Assembly: GCA_017435525.1 (NCBI GenBank) | Contig: JAFSEW010000063.1 | Location: 1 to 40,372 of the forward strand | Length of the DNA stretch: 40,372 nt | Source: Oscillospiraceae bacterium | GTDB taxonomy: Bacteria > Bacillota > Clostridia > Oscillospirales > Oscillospiraceae | Direction of reading: 5' to 3' | Shown here: one piece after another, positions 1 through 8,671 of the stretch | Layout of the letters: every line of letters starts with the position of its first letter | How positions within the stretch are numbered: position 1 is the first letter of the stretch | Position numbers and translations under genes: made by a program | Notes under the pieces: generated by a model | What the model was told of the DNA's origin: nothing | The model's input: the letters and a program-made list of their open reading frames with translations, nothing else | Database searches by the model: none

Positions 1-357
<357 letters not shown>

Positions 358-400
358 TCAGAAAAATCCCAATTTTTTTGCGCAGATGTTTGTGCTGATG

Positions 401-1564
401 TTACAAAATTTCCCAGCCGCAGCCTGCAAAGAACCCCTGGATTTCCTCCCGGTTTGCGCTGACGCTGCCCTGGAAAAAGCCGGGTTTTCCGCCGCCCCGA
501 CCCCGGAGCGCCTGATTCATGGCAGCGCCCAGGGCTTTTACATCGCCCCCGTGGGACACCATGCACAGCTGGTAGGTTTCTGCGCTTGCGCAGAATACCG
601 CGGCGATGCCGCCGCAGGTTTTGGCAATGCGGTCTGCCAGCTCCCGGATATCTGCCGGAGCAAGGCCTTGGGCAAAGTGCAGCACATTGCCCTTTCCCCG
701 GTAAGAAGCCGCCACATGGTCGAAAAGCTGCCACTGCAGCCCCGTGACCCGGAATTTTTCCCCGTTCAGGGCTTCATTCATCTTTCGGGCCGCTTCGCCG
801 GTTTCCATGATCTTGGCAGAGAAAGCCTGGCTCACCTGCCGGTTCTGCTCATAGGCCCGGCGCAGATGGTCGAAGGCTCTTTTGCCGCTGACCATCTCCA
901 GGCGCACCCCGTTGCGGAACTTGACACAGCTGAGGATCTTCACCAGACCCACCTCACCGGTGAATTTTACATGGGTACCGCAGCAGGCGCAGATATCCGT
1001 GCCGGGAAACTCCACGATTCTCACAGGGCCTTCCAATGCCTTTTTGAACCGGTAGGGGATAGAGGGCAGTTCCTCCGGCGCAGGGTACCAGGCTTTTACA
1101 GCCCGGTTTTCCCAGATGGCGGCGTTGGTCAGGTCTTCGATTCTTTGCAGATCTTCCCCGGGCACCGGTCCCGCCACATCCACCGTCACCAGTTCGCTGC
1201 CGATATGAAAGCCCATATTCTGGTAGCCGTAAAGGGCGTGGATGATGCCGGACACCATGTGCTCGCCGCTGTGCTGCTGCATCAGGTCAAAGCGCCGCTC
1301 CCAATCGATGGCGCCTTCCACGGTTTGACCCACAGTCAGCGGGCCGTCGCACAGATGCACTACCGCATTCTCCCGCTCCTGCACATCCAGCACATTTCTG
1401 CCCCCCAGAATGCCCAGGTCGCAGGCCTGCCCGCCCCCTTCGGGGTAAAAGGCGGTGGCATCCAGAATAATCTCCCATCCGTCCGGGGTTTCTTCACAGC
1501 CAAGCACCGTAGCGGAAAAGGTGCGGATATGGGTATCTTCATAATACAGCTTTCGGGTTTCCAT
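401..1564 (-). CDS. AlaX-type alanyl-tRNA editing protein with DHHA1 domain
   Basis: This 387-residue protein resembles the long AlaX family: free-standing relatives of the AlaRS editing domain that hydrolyse mischarged Ser-tRNA(Ala) or Gly-tRNA(Ala). The N-terminal part (about 1-90) is the AlaRS-like beta barrel with the PEGGGQ motif near residue 41. The zinc site is visible as H98-S-G-E-H102 and C194-C-G-T-H198. The C-terminal third carries a DHHA1-like glycine-rich region (GRGGGKPGFFQGS) as in AlaRS. I chose the ATG at 1564 because AAGGAG lies 7-8 nt upstream; an ATG seven codons earlier has no such site. It is divergent from the U32 gene and no synthetase domain is present. Which mischarged tRNA it prefers is unknown. 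Confidence 0.9.
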   Translation of the reverse strand: METRKLYYEDTHIRTFSATVLGCEETPDGWEIILDATAFYPEGGGQACDLGILGGRNVLDVQERENAVVHLCDGPLTVGQTVEGAIDWERRFDLMQQHSGEHMVSGIIHALYGYQNMGFHIGSELVTVDVAGPVPGEDLQRIEDLTNAAIWENRAVKAWYPAPEELPSIPYRFKKALEGPVRIVEFPGTDICACCGTHVKFTGEVGLVKILSCVKFRNGVRLEMVSGKRAFDHLRRAYEQNRQVSQAFSAKIMETGEAARKMNEALNGEKFRVTGLQWQLFDHVAASYRGKGNVLHFAQGLAPADIRELADRIAKTCGGIAAVFCASAETYQLCMVSHGGDVKALGAAMNQALRGRGGGKPGFFQGSVSANREEIQGFFAGCGWEIL

Positions 1565-1672
1565 GGCGTTTCTCCTTGCGTACATTTTTCACAATTGTAC
1601 CACACCGGCAGCGGATATGCGATATTTAATTATAAATTTTTTGTGACCGGGGTAGAAGTTGGAACTTTTTTG

Positions 1673-1681
1673 TGCTATACT
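1673..1681 (+). promoter_or_regulatory. Extended -10 promoter element before the U32 gene
   Basis: TGC-TATACT forms an extended -10 element 35 bp before the start codon at 1716. No good -35 box is seen at 17 bp spacing, so the TG extension probably compensates. It likely drives the U32-maf-mreC-mreD-PBP run. On the opposite strand TGG-TACAAT (1594-1602) could serve alaX. Confidence 0.55.
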
Positions 1682-1715
1682 GTTTGTAAGTATACCATAA
1701 TGGAGAGAGTGTGCT

Positions 1716-3797
1716 ATGATCGAACTTTTGGCCCCTGCGGGGTCTATGGATGCCCTCCGGGCGGCAGTGCAGAACGGTGCCAACGCCGTTTACTTAGGCT
1801 GCGGCACCTTCAATGCCCGGCAGAGCGCAAAGAACTTTACACCCCAGTCTCTGGTGGAGGCAGTGAAGTACTGCCATATCCGGGGCGTTGCGGTGCATCT
1901 TACCTTAAATACCCTGGTTTCCGACAAGGAAATGCCGGAACTGATAGAACTGATCCGCCACGCCGCTGCCAGCTGCGTGGATGCCTTCATTGTGCAGGAT
2001 CTGGGCGTGGCACAGCTGTGCCGGCAGATTGCCCCCAAGGTAGCCATCCACGGCTCCACCCAGATGACTATCCACAGTCTTCCCGGCGTGCTGATGTGCG
2101 CCGCCATGGGCATGACCCGGGTGGTGCTGAGCCGGGAGCTGAACCGGGATGAGATCCGCTATATCTGCAAGAATTCCCCCATTGAAATTGAAGTATTTGG
2201 CCACGGTGCCCTGTGCATGTGCTATTCCGGCCAGTGTTACCTTTCCGCAGCCATCGGCGGCCGCTCCGGTAACCGGGGCCGGTGCGCCCAGCCCTGCCGC
2301 CAGAGCTACGGCTACAACCGCTGGGAAGAGCGGTATCCCCTGAGCCTGAAGGACAATTGCCTGATTCCCTACCTGCAGGAGCTGGAGGAGATGGGCGTTG
2401 CCTCTTTGAAGCTGGAAGGCCGCATGAAGCGGCCTGAGTATGTGGCCACCGTCACCCGGGTGTACCGGGAGGCTCTGGACACCGGCCGTGTCACCAAAAC
2501 CATGGCCCAGGATCTTTACACCGCCTTCAACCGTCAGGGCTTTACCGACGGCTACTACACCGGCAAGCTGGGCGCTGCCATGTTCGGCATCCGGGAAAAC
2601 ACCGAGGACGATCCCCGCTGGCTGAAGGAAGCCCAGCAGACCTATGAAACCGCCGAAAACGGCCGGGTACCCCTGCAATTTATTATGCGGGTGACCCCCC
2701 AGGAGTGCTGGCTCACCGCCACCGATCCGGAAGGTCACAGCTGCACCGTATACGGCCCGCTGCCGGAGCCTGCCATGCGCATGGGTCTGACCGAAGAAAT
2801 GCTGGCTGCCCGGCTTACCAAAACCGGCGGCACCCCTTATCATTGCGCCGGTACCAGTATCTATGTAGATCCGGGCCTGATGCTCAGCGCCTCTGCCATC
2901 AACGGTATGCGCCGGGATGCCCTGAACCAGATCACCGCTCTGCGGGCCAGACGGGAAAACCCTGTGCTGAACAAAGCCCAGAAAGTACAGATGATCCCCG
3001 GCCCCAAGACACCCCCGGAGCTGACCGTGCAGGTGACCACCCGGGAGCAGGTGACCGACGAATTGCTCCGCTGCCAGCCTGCGGCGCTGTATATCCCCCT
3101 GCATCTGCTCACCGCCGACACCGAATGGTGCCGCCGGATCGCCCGCCGGGGCAATGTCTGCGCGGTGCTGCCCAGAATCCTCCACGATGGCGAGCTGCCA
3201 AAGGTGCAGGAAGCCTTGACCGTCCTGCGAACTCTGGGTGTGAAGGAAGTGCTGGCAGGCAACCTGGGCATGATTCTCGCCGCACGGCAGTGCGGCATGC
3301 GTGTCCGGGGTGACTACGGACTGAACATCTATAACTCCGTTGCCATGAACGCAGCGCGGGAGCTGGAACTGCGCAGCGCCACATTGAGCTTTGAAATGAC
3401 CCTGCCCCAGATCCGGGATGTGAGCAAGGCTGTGCCCTGCGAGATCCTGATCTATGGCCGTCTGCCCCTGATGGTCACGGAAAACTGCATCATCCAGGGC
3501 AAAACCGGCAGCTGCAGCTGCACCATGGGCCCCACCAAGCTGGCAGACAAGACCGGCGCGGAATTTCATGTGATCAAGGACGGCGCGTCCTGCCGCAGCG
3601 TGCTGCTCAACGGCAAGAAGCTGCACCTGATGGACCGCCACGAAGATCTTTCCCACTTAGGGTTGTGGGCCACCCGTCTCTACTTCACCACCGAAAACGG
3701 CAGGGAAGTGGATCAGGTGCTCCGGGCTTACCAGGAAGGCGCTGCCTTTGACCCTGGTGCCTGCACCAGAGGCCTTTACTTGAGAGGAATCGACTGA
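1716..3797 (+). CDS. Peptidase U32 family protein, RlhA-like (23S rRNA hydroxylase family)
   Basis: This 693-residue protein begins with MIELLAPAGS, the signature of the U32 family, and carries the hallmark Cys-rich block EVFGHGALCMCYSGQC followed by SGNRGRCAQPCR. These cysteines probably bind an Fe-S cluster. The long C-terminal half (DUF3656-like region) makes it similar in size and layout to E. coli RlhA, which hydroxylates C2501 of 23S rRNA, rather than to the shorter TrhP/UbiU types. The old name peptidase is probably misleading. GGAGAG precedes the ATG. It leads a tight run: maf starts 2 nt after its stop. The RNA substrate is an inference from the family. Confidence 0.85.
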   Translation: MIELLAPAGSMDALRAAVQNGANAVYLGCGTFNARQSAKNFTPQSLVEAVKYCHIRGVAVHLTLNTLVSDKEMPELIELIRHAAASCVDAFIVQDLGVAQLCRQIAPKVAIHGSTQMTIHSLPGVLMCAAMGMTRVVLSRELNRDEIRYICKNSPIEIEVFGHGALCMCYSGQCYLSAAIGGRSGNRGRCAQPCRQSYGYNRWEERYPLSLKDNCLIPYLQELEEMGVASLKLEGRMKRPEYVATVTRVYREALDTGRVTKTMAQDLYTAFNRQGFTDGYYTGKLGAAMFGIRENTEDDPRWLKEAQQTYETAENGRVPLQFIMRVTPQECWLTATDPEGHSCTVYGPLPEPAMRMGLTEEMLAARLTKTGGTPYHCAGTSIYVDPGLMLSASAINGMRRDALNQITALRARRENPVLNKAQKVQMIPGPKTPPELTVQVTTREQVTDELLRCQPAALYIPLHLLTADTEWCRRIARRGNVCAVLPRILHDGELPKVQEALTVLRTLGVKEVLAGNLGMILAARQCGMRVRGDYGLNIYNSVAMNAARELELRSATLSFEMTLPQIRDVSKAVPCEILIYGRLPLMVTENCIIQGKTGSCSCTMGPTKLADKTGAEFHVIKDGASCRSVLLNGKKLHLMDRHEDLSHLGLWATRLYFTTENGREVDQVLRAYQEGAAFDPGACTRGLYLRGID

Positions 3798-3799
3798 TT

Positions 3800-4372
3800 A
3801 TGCTTATCCTTGCATCCCAATCCCCCCGGCGGAAAGAACTGCTGGGATTATTCCACATTCCCTTCACCGTGCAGGTGGCGGACATTGACGAAGCCATGGA
3901 CGCTTCTCTGCCCCCGGAAACAGAAGTTGCCCGGGTCAGCCGTGCCAAGGCGGATGCCATTGCCCGCAATTTCGAAGATGTTGTTATCGCCGCCGATACC
4001 ATCGTGGTGCTGGATGGCCGGGTACTGGGCAAGCCCACCGATGAAGCCGACGCCGTGGAGATGCTGACCGCCCTTTCCGGCCGGGATCACCAGGTCATGA
4101 CCGGCGTCACCGTGCTCCGGGGAAGCGAAATTCTCACCCACACGGAGATTACCCACATCCATTTCCGCCCCATGTCCCCGAAAGAGATCGCGGACTATGT
4201 GGCCACCGGCGAGCCTATGGACAAGGCCGGAAGCTATGGCATCCAGGGCGGTGCCGCCCTCTTCGCGGAGAAGATGCACGGGGATTATTATAATGTAATG
4301 GGCCTTCCGGTGTGCCGCCTGTGGCAGATGCTCCGTAAAGTCGCCCCCGATCTCATGGAGGATACCCAATGA
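3800..4372 (+). CDS. maf: Maf family nucleotide pyrophosphatase
   Basis: The 190-residue product starts MLILASQSPRRKELL, the Maf/YhdE motif that holds the substrate phosphate. It continues with the catalytic acidic motif (AADTIV near residue 64), the GKP motif and the DKAGSYGIQG block. Maf proteins hydrolyse dTTP, UTP or modified pyrimidine nucleotides to monophosphates (house-cleaning) and are linked to septum control in Bacillus. It starts 2 nt after the U32 stop, and its TGA overlaps the mreC ATG, so translation is probably coupled. Maf next to mreCD is a common Firmicutes order. Confidence 0.94.
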   Translation: MLILASQSPRRKELLGLFHIPFTVQVADIDEAMDASLPPETEVARVSRAKADAIARNFEDVVIAADTIVVLDGRVLGKPTDEADAVEMLTALSGRDHQVMTGVTVLRGSEILTHTEITHIHFRPMSPKEIADYVATGEPMDKAGSYGIQGGAALFAEKMHGDYYNVMGLPVCRLWQMLRKVAPDLMEDTQ

Positions 4373-5199
4373 AACACTATTTTTCCCGGCGTGTCCGGGC
4401 TGTGCTGATTATCGCCGTGCTGCTGGCCGTGGTGCTGGCGGTTGTCACCGGTGTTACCGGCAAGGACATTCCTAAAATGCTGGTGCAGAGCGTTATGACC
4501 CCTCTGCGGACCAGTGTCAGCCGGCTGCAAGATCAGGCGGAACAGCTTTACAGCTATATGTTCCGCTATGAAGCCCTGGCAGCGGAAAATGCCGCCCTGA
4601 AGGAAAAGCTGGCCCAAATGGAGGACGATGCCCGTAAAGCCGACTCCATGGCCCGCGAAAATGACCGCCTGAAAGCCCTGCTGGAGCTGAAGGGCGCCCA
4701 TGAAGACTATGTGCAGGTGGATGCCTATGTCATTGCCTGGGAATCCACCGACTGGAACAACACCCTCACCGTCAACCGGGGCACCTCCGCCGGTATTGAC
4801 ACCGGCATGTGCGTCATCACCGCCAACGGTCAGGTTGTGGGCCTGGTGACGGAAGCCGGCCCCAATTACGCCGTGGTCACCACCGTGCTGGATTCCAGCC
4901 TGGAAATCAGTGCCACCATCGCCACCTCCGGCTACAACGGCATGGTCAAGGGCAACTACACCTACGGCAACGAAAATATGCTGCGCATGGACTATCTGCC
5001 CTCTTCCGCCATTATCCGCAACAACGAGCAGGTGGTCACCTCCGGTTCTACCATGTACCCCAGAGACCTGATTCTGGGCTATATCATTGACGCCGGTTTC
5101 AATGACACCGGCGTTGCCAAGTACGCCGTGCTGGATCCCGCTGCCGAGATCGAGACGCTGGAGCAGGTGTTTATCCTCACCTCCTATAATGTTGGGTGA
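4369..5199 (+). CDS. mreC: Rod-shape determining protein MreC
   Basis: The 276-residue protein has a short basic N-terminus, one membrane segment (about residues 10-27, IIAVLLAVVLAVVTGV), a coiled coil (about 45-85, rich in A, E, K and L) and an extracellular beta domain with the MreC block NRGTSAGIDTGMCVI. MreC dimerises outside the membrane and activates the elongasome by contact with PBP2. The start ATG overlaps the Maf stop (ATGA). It is followed without a gap by mreD and a class B PBP, the classical elongasome order. No mreB is present in this cluster, so it must be elsewhere. Confidence 0.95.
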   Translation: MKHYFSRRVRAVLIIAVLLAVVLAVVTGVTGKDIPKMLVQSVMTPLRTSVSRLQDQAEQLYSYMFRYEALAAENAALKEKLAQMEDDARKADSMARENDRLKALLELKGAHEDYVQVDAYVIAWESTDWNNTLTVNRGTSAGIDTGMCVITANGQVVGLVTEAGPNYAVVTTVLDSSLEISATIATSGYNGMVKGNYTYGNENMLRMDYLPSSAIIRNNEQVVTSGSTMYPRDLILGYIIDAGFNDTGVAKYAVLDPAAEIETLEQVFILTSYNVG

Positions 5200-5786
5200 C
5201 GGCCATGGCAAGACGCAAGTATGATTTTCAGCCGGATCGCCCCCAAACCGATCTGCTGGACAAGCTCTATCTGACCAAAAAACAGCGGCTGAGTCTGCTG
5301 AAATGGTCGCTCCACGCTCTGGTGGTGCTGGTGCTTTCCCTGATTCAGGATGTGATCCTGTGCCACATGGACATCCTGGGTGCCACCACCGATCTGGTGC
5401 CCGGCGCTGTGTTCACCTTGTGCGTGCTGCTGGGTTCGGAGCGGGGCTGCATCTTTACTTTGGCTGCGGCCGCGCTGTTTCAGTTCTCCGGTGCGGCACC
5501 CGGCGTTTATGTGATCGCGCTGATTCCCTTCATCGCCATCACCCTTTCCGCGCTGCAGCAGACGCTGCTGCGCAAAGGAAAAGGCTCCGACCTGCTTACC
5601 GCAGCCATTGCCGTTCTGATCTATGAATTTGCCGTTTTCGGCATCAGTGTGGGTATCGGGGAAACATCCCTGTTTCGGGTGTATTCCGCCGCTGCCACCG
5701 GGGTTATGACCGTAATTTGCAGTATCGGGCTGTATTTCCTTTTCACCGCTATCGAAAAAATCGGAGGCAATCCATGGAACGCATAA
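5196..5786 (+). CDS. mreD: Rod-shape determining protein MreD
   Basis: This is a small hydrophobic protein of about 193-196 residues with four to five predicted membrane segments. It matches MreD in size, topology and position between mreC and the class B PBP; sequence conservation in this family is always weak. MreD is a membrane partner of MreC and MreB in sidewall synthesis. The start is uncertain: GTG at 5196 overlaps the mreC TGA (GTGA), while ATG at 5205 (MARRKYDF) is three codons later. Neither has a clear Shine-Dalgarno, which fits translational coupling. The end overlaps the start of the PBP gene by 13 bp. Confidence 0.85.
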   Translation: MTAMARRKYDFQPDRPQTDLLDKLYLTKKQRLSLLKWSLHALVVLVLSLIQDVILCHMDILGATTDLVPGAVFTLCVLLGSERGCIFTLAAAALFQFSGAAPGVYVIALIPFIAITLSALQQTLLRKGKGSDLLTAAIAVLIYEFAVFGISVGIGETSLFRVYSAAATGVMTVICSIGLYFLFTAIEKIGGNPWNA

Positions 5787-7894
5787 GTCAATTCCGCGTC
5801 CGGGCTTTTACGGCGATCTTTGCGCTGGTGCTTTGTTTCTTTGCCTACAAACTGTATGACCTGCAGATCGTAAAAACAGGAGGCAAGGTGAATAACGTCA
5901 CCGCCTACACCACCTGGACCCGCGTAAAAGCCGCCCGGGGCGATATTCTGGACCGGAACGGTAACGTTCTGGTGGGTAACCGCGCCAGTTATGACCTGGT
6001 GATCAACCACTATGTCATGCGCAGCTCCCCCACGCCCAACCAGTCTATCTATGATCTGGTTACCCTGTGCAAGGATTTGGACATCGAATACACCGACCGT
6101 TTTCCCGTAACCCAGAGCCGCCCCTTCACCTATACCCTGGATGATTACAACTCTGCCTGGCAGGGGTATTTTCAGACCTTCCTGCAAAACCGCGGTCAGC
6201 TGGACTCGGATATTTCCGCCCCCATGCTGATTCAGCAGCTGCGCAAGAGTTACGAAATCCCTGAAGCCTGGACCGATGAGGAAGCCCGTTTGGTCATCGG
6301 CATCCGCTACGAGCTTTCCCTCCGGGACCTGACCAACCTTTCCAACTATGTGTTCATCGCCGACGCCAGTGACGAAGACCTTTCCGCCATCATGGAGCTG
6401 AGCACCCCGGGCATGAATGTGGAATCCTCCACCGTCCGGGAATACCACACCGAGTACGCCGCCCATATCTTAGGCTATGTGGGTGCCATGAGCAAGGAGC
6501 AGTGGGAATACTACAAGACCATCAAGGACGAAGAAGGCGAGCAAATATATGCCATGGACGCGGAAGTGGGTCAGAGCGGCTTTGAGCAGGCTTTTGAACA
6601 GTACCTCCACGGCACCGACGGCATCCGCGTGGACACCGTGACCCCCGATGGCACCGTTATCGATTCCTACTACAAAATTGAGCCCAAAGCAGGTAACAAC
6701 GTGGAAACCACCATCGACATTGCCCTGCAGCGTGCCGCCGAGGAGCAGCTGGAAGCCACCATTCTGGAGCTGCAGAACAATCCCAACGAAAAGGCCGCCG
6801 GTAAGGACGCCGAAGGCGGCTCCCTGGTTGCCATGGATGTGAAAACCGGTCAGGTGCTGGCCTGCGCCAGTTACCCCACCTACGATCTGGCTACTTTCTT
6901 TGAAAACTATAACGAGATCGTGGCGGACGAGCGGGACCCCCTGTATAACCGCGCTCTGAACGCTGCCTATCCCCCCGGCTCCACCTATAAAATGTGCATG
7001 GTCATCGCGGCCATGAATGCCGGCACCCTGAATATGGAGAAGACCATTGAAACCAAGGGTGTTTACGACAAGTATATCGACACGGATTTCGCCCCCACCT
7101 GCCTGTACTACACCTCTACCTGGGAGCTGGATACCCACGGCACCATCAACGCATCCATGGCCCTGTGCGTTTCCTGCAACTATTTCTTCTATGTGCTGGG
7201 TGACAAGCTTGCCATCTCTTACATTGACGAGACCGCCAAAAGCCTGGGTCTGGGCGAGCCCACCGGCATCGAGCTGTATGAGAACATCGGCCACCGGGCC
7301 AACCCGGAAACAAAAGCCGAGGTTTACAAGGGCGACCGTACCCAGTCCGGCTGGTACAACGCCGATACCATCCTGACCGCCATCGGTCAGTCGGAAAACC
7401 GGTTCTCCACCATGCAGCTTTGCTCCTATGTGAACACCCTGGCCAACGCCGGTACCCGCTACCGGGCCACCTTCCTGAGCCGCATCGTCTCTACCGACTA
7501 TCGGAATCTGGTGCTGGAAAACCGCCCCGAAGTGCTGGGCAAGGCAGAGATCTGCAACGACGCCTACCTTTCCTACATGCAGGGTATGCGGATGGTGGCC
7601 TCCTATAATGAGAGCACCCGCTACCATGGCACCGCCGTTTCCATCTTCGGCGACTATCCCATTGAGGTCTGCGCCAAGACCGGTACTGCCCAGACCGGTA
7701 TTCCCAACACCTCCGACCACGGTCAGTTCGTCTGCTTCGCCCCCTACAACGATCCCCAGATTTCCGTTGCGGTGTTTGGCGAGAAGGCAGGCAGCGGCTC
7801 CGTTATGGGTCATGTAGCCAAGGCGGTTCTGGACGTTTACTTCGCTGTTGACAGCGTAGGCGATGTGCCTGTTTACGAAAACCAGATGAGCTAA
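5774..7894 (+). CDS. mrdA: Class B penicillin-binding protein (PBP2/MrdA type, elongasome transpeptidase)
   Basis: The 706-residue protein has an N-terminal membrane anchor (about 11-28), a PBP dimerisation domain (starting with RGDILDRNGNVL near 55) and a transpeptidase domain. The three active-site motifs are S403-T-Y-K406, S467-C-N469 and K635-T-G637. It cross-links peptidoglycan outside the membrane during cell elongation. An insertion of about 100 residues (roughly 85-185) sits in the non-catalytic part, a common variation. The start at 5774 is chosen because GGAGG lies 6-7 nt upstream; longer frames starting inside mreD lack one. Position after mreCD argues for the PBP2 role rather than the divisome PBP3. 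A strong terminator follows. Confidence 0.93.
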   Translation: MERISQFRVRAFTAIFALVLCFFAYKLYDLQIVKTGGKVNNVTAYTTWTRVKAARGDILDRNGNVLVGNRASYDLVINHYVMRSSPTPNQSIYDLVTLCKDLDIEYTDRFPVTQSRPFTYTLDDYNSAWQGYFQTFLQNRGQLDSDISAPMLIQQLRKSYEIPEAWTDEEARLVIGIRYELSLRDLTNLSNYVFIADASDEDLSAIMELSTPGMNVESSTVREYHTEYAAHILGYVGAMSKEQWEYYKTIKDEEGEQIYAMDAEVGQSGFEQAFEQYLHGTDGIRVDTVTPDGTVIDSYYKIEPKAGNNVETTIDIALQRAAEEQLEATILELQNNPNEKAAGKDAEGGSLVAMDVKTGQVLACASYPTYDLATFFENYNEIVADERDPLYNRALNAAYPPGSTYKMCMVIAAMNAGTLNMEKTIETKGVYDKYIDTDFAPTCLYYTSTWELDTHGTINASMALCVSCNYFFYVLGDKLAISYIDETAKSLGLGEPTGIELYENIGHRANPETKAEVYKGDRTQSGWYNADTILTAIGQSENRFSTMQLCSYVNTLANAGTRYRATFLSRIVSTDYRNLVLENRPEVLGKAEICNDAYLSYMQGMRMVASYNESTRYHGTAVSIFGDYPIEVCAKTGTAQTGIPNTSDHGQFVCFAPYNDPQISVAVFGEKAGSGSVMGHVAKAVLDVYFAVDSVGDVPVYENQMS

Positions 7895-7903
7895 ATAGCT
7901 TGT

Positions 7904-7940
7904 ATCCCCGGTGCGAAAGCACCGGGGATTTCTTTTTCTT
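7904..7940 (+). terminator. Rho-independent terminator of the mre/PBP operon
   Basis: A perfect 11-bp stem (ATCCCCGGTGC paired across a GAAA tetraloop) is followed by TTCTTTTTCTT. It lies 10 bp after the PBP stop codon. Confidence 0.95.
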
Positions 7941-7952
7941 AATAAATAATTA

Positions 7953-7981
7953 TTGACATTCGATAATTTTGGTGATACTAT
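7953..7981 (+). promoter_or_regulatory. Promoter of the DUF2975-HTH-DUF4173 operon
   Basis: A perfect TTGACA box is followed after 17 bp by TACTAT, with a TG dinucleotide at the extended -10 position. The AAGGAGG site of the first gene begins 7 bp downstream, so the leader is very short. Confidence 0.75.
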
Positions 7982-8002
7982 CCTCTTAAGGAGGTGTTTT
8001 CC

Positions 8003-8449
8003 ATGAAGGAAAAAATCAATCTCACCCTGATCACCCGCGGTGCAACCCGCTGCCTTGCTTTGATTCTGGCGGTTTTGATTCCCACAATGCCCAGACTTCT
8101 CAAGTGGTACGCCACCGTCCGGACACTGACTGACAACGAACGCCTTGCCATTACCGTGGCATTTTATATCTGCGCAGTCATCGTAGCCTTTGCCCTGTGG
8201 CAGATGGATCGGCTGCTGAGCAGTCTTCTGAAAAAACAGGTGTTTCTGCGGGAGAATGTCCGTCGGGTTCGGCGGGTGCAGTATTGCTGCGCCGGTGTCA
8301 GCCTGGTGTGTCTGCCCGCAGCGGCCGTATATTATCCGCTGATCTTCATGTTTGTGGTGATGGGCTTTCTGAGTCTGGTGATCTGTGTGGTATGCCGGGT
8401 GCTGGATGAAGCCGTTTCCCTCCGGGAAGAGAATGATCTGACCATTTAA
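8003..8449 (+). CDS. DUF2975 family membrane protein
   Basis: The 148-residue protein has four predicted membrane segments (about 19-35, 50-70, 95-112 and 115-135). It matches the DUF2975 layout: a small integral membrane protein almost always encoded directly before a short YozG-like Xre regulator, as here. The ATG at 8003 has AAGGAGG 8 nt upstream. The gene stops 10 bp before the regulator start, so the two are co-transcribed. The function is unknown; the pairing suggests that the membrane protein and the regulator act together in sensing or self-control. Confidence 0.8.
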   Translation: MKEKINLTLITRGATRCLALILAVLIPTMPRLLKWYATVRTLTDNERLAITVAFYICAVIVAFALWQMDRLLSSLLKKQVFLRENVRRVRRVQYCCAGVSLVCLPAAAVYYPLIFMFVVMGFLSLVICVVCRVLDEAVSLREENDLTI

Positions 8450-8459
8450 GGAGGGCGCT

Positions 8460-8669
8460 ATGGCAATTATCGTTAACTTAGATGTGATGCTGGCAAAACG
8501 GAAGATGAGCTCCCTTGAGCTGGCCCAGCGCATCGGCATGACCCAGGCCAATCTCTCCATCTTAAAAACCGGAAAGGCCAAGGCTGTGCGCATCAGCACC
8601 ATGGAGGCCATCTGCCGGGAGCTGAACTGCCAGCCGGGAGATCTGTTTGAATTTGTACCGGAGGAATAA
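8460..8669 (+). CDS. Small Xre/Cro-type regulator (YozG-like)
   Basis: The 69-residue protein is a single helix-turn-helix domain: LDVMLAKRKMSSLELAQRIG, then MTQANLSILKTGKAKAVR (recognition helix) and the conserved end CRELNCQPGDLFEF. This is the YozG-like Cro/C1 group that accompanies DUF2975 proteins. GGAGG precedes the ATG. It is expected to bind DNA as a dimer, possibly at the promoter at 7953-7981 (inference). The next gene starts 2 bp after its stop. Confidence 0.92.
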   Translation: MAIIVNLDVMLAKRKMSSLELAQRIGMTQANLSILKTGKAKAVRISTMEAICRELNCQPGDLFEFVPEE

Positions 8670-8671
8670 CT

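Noticed and set aside
386-2152. Long plus-strand open frame opposite the AlaX gene
   Set aside because: It is a shadow of the real minus-strand gene in GC-rich DNA: no binding site, no domain pattern, and it runs into the U32 gene. The same holds for other long frames opposite genes, such as those at 1905-3656, 6470-8611, 29494-31359 and 31322-33442.
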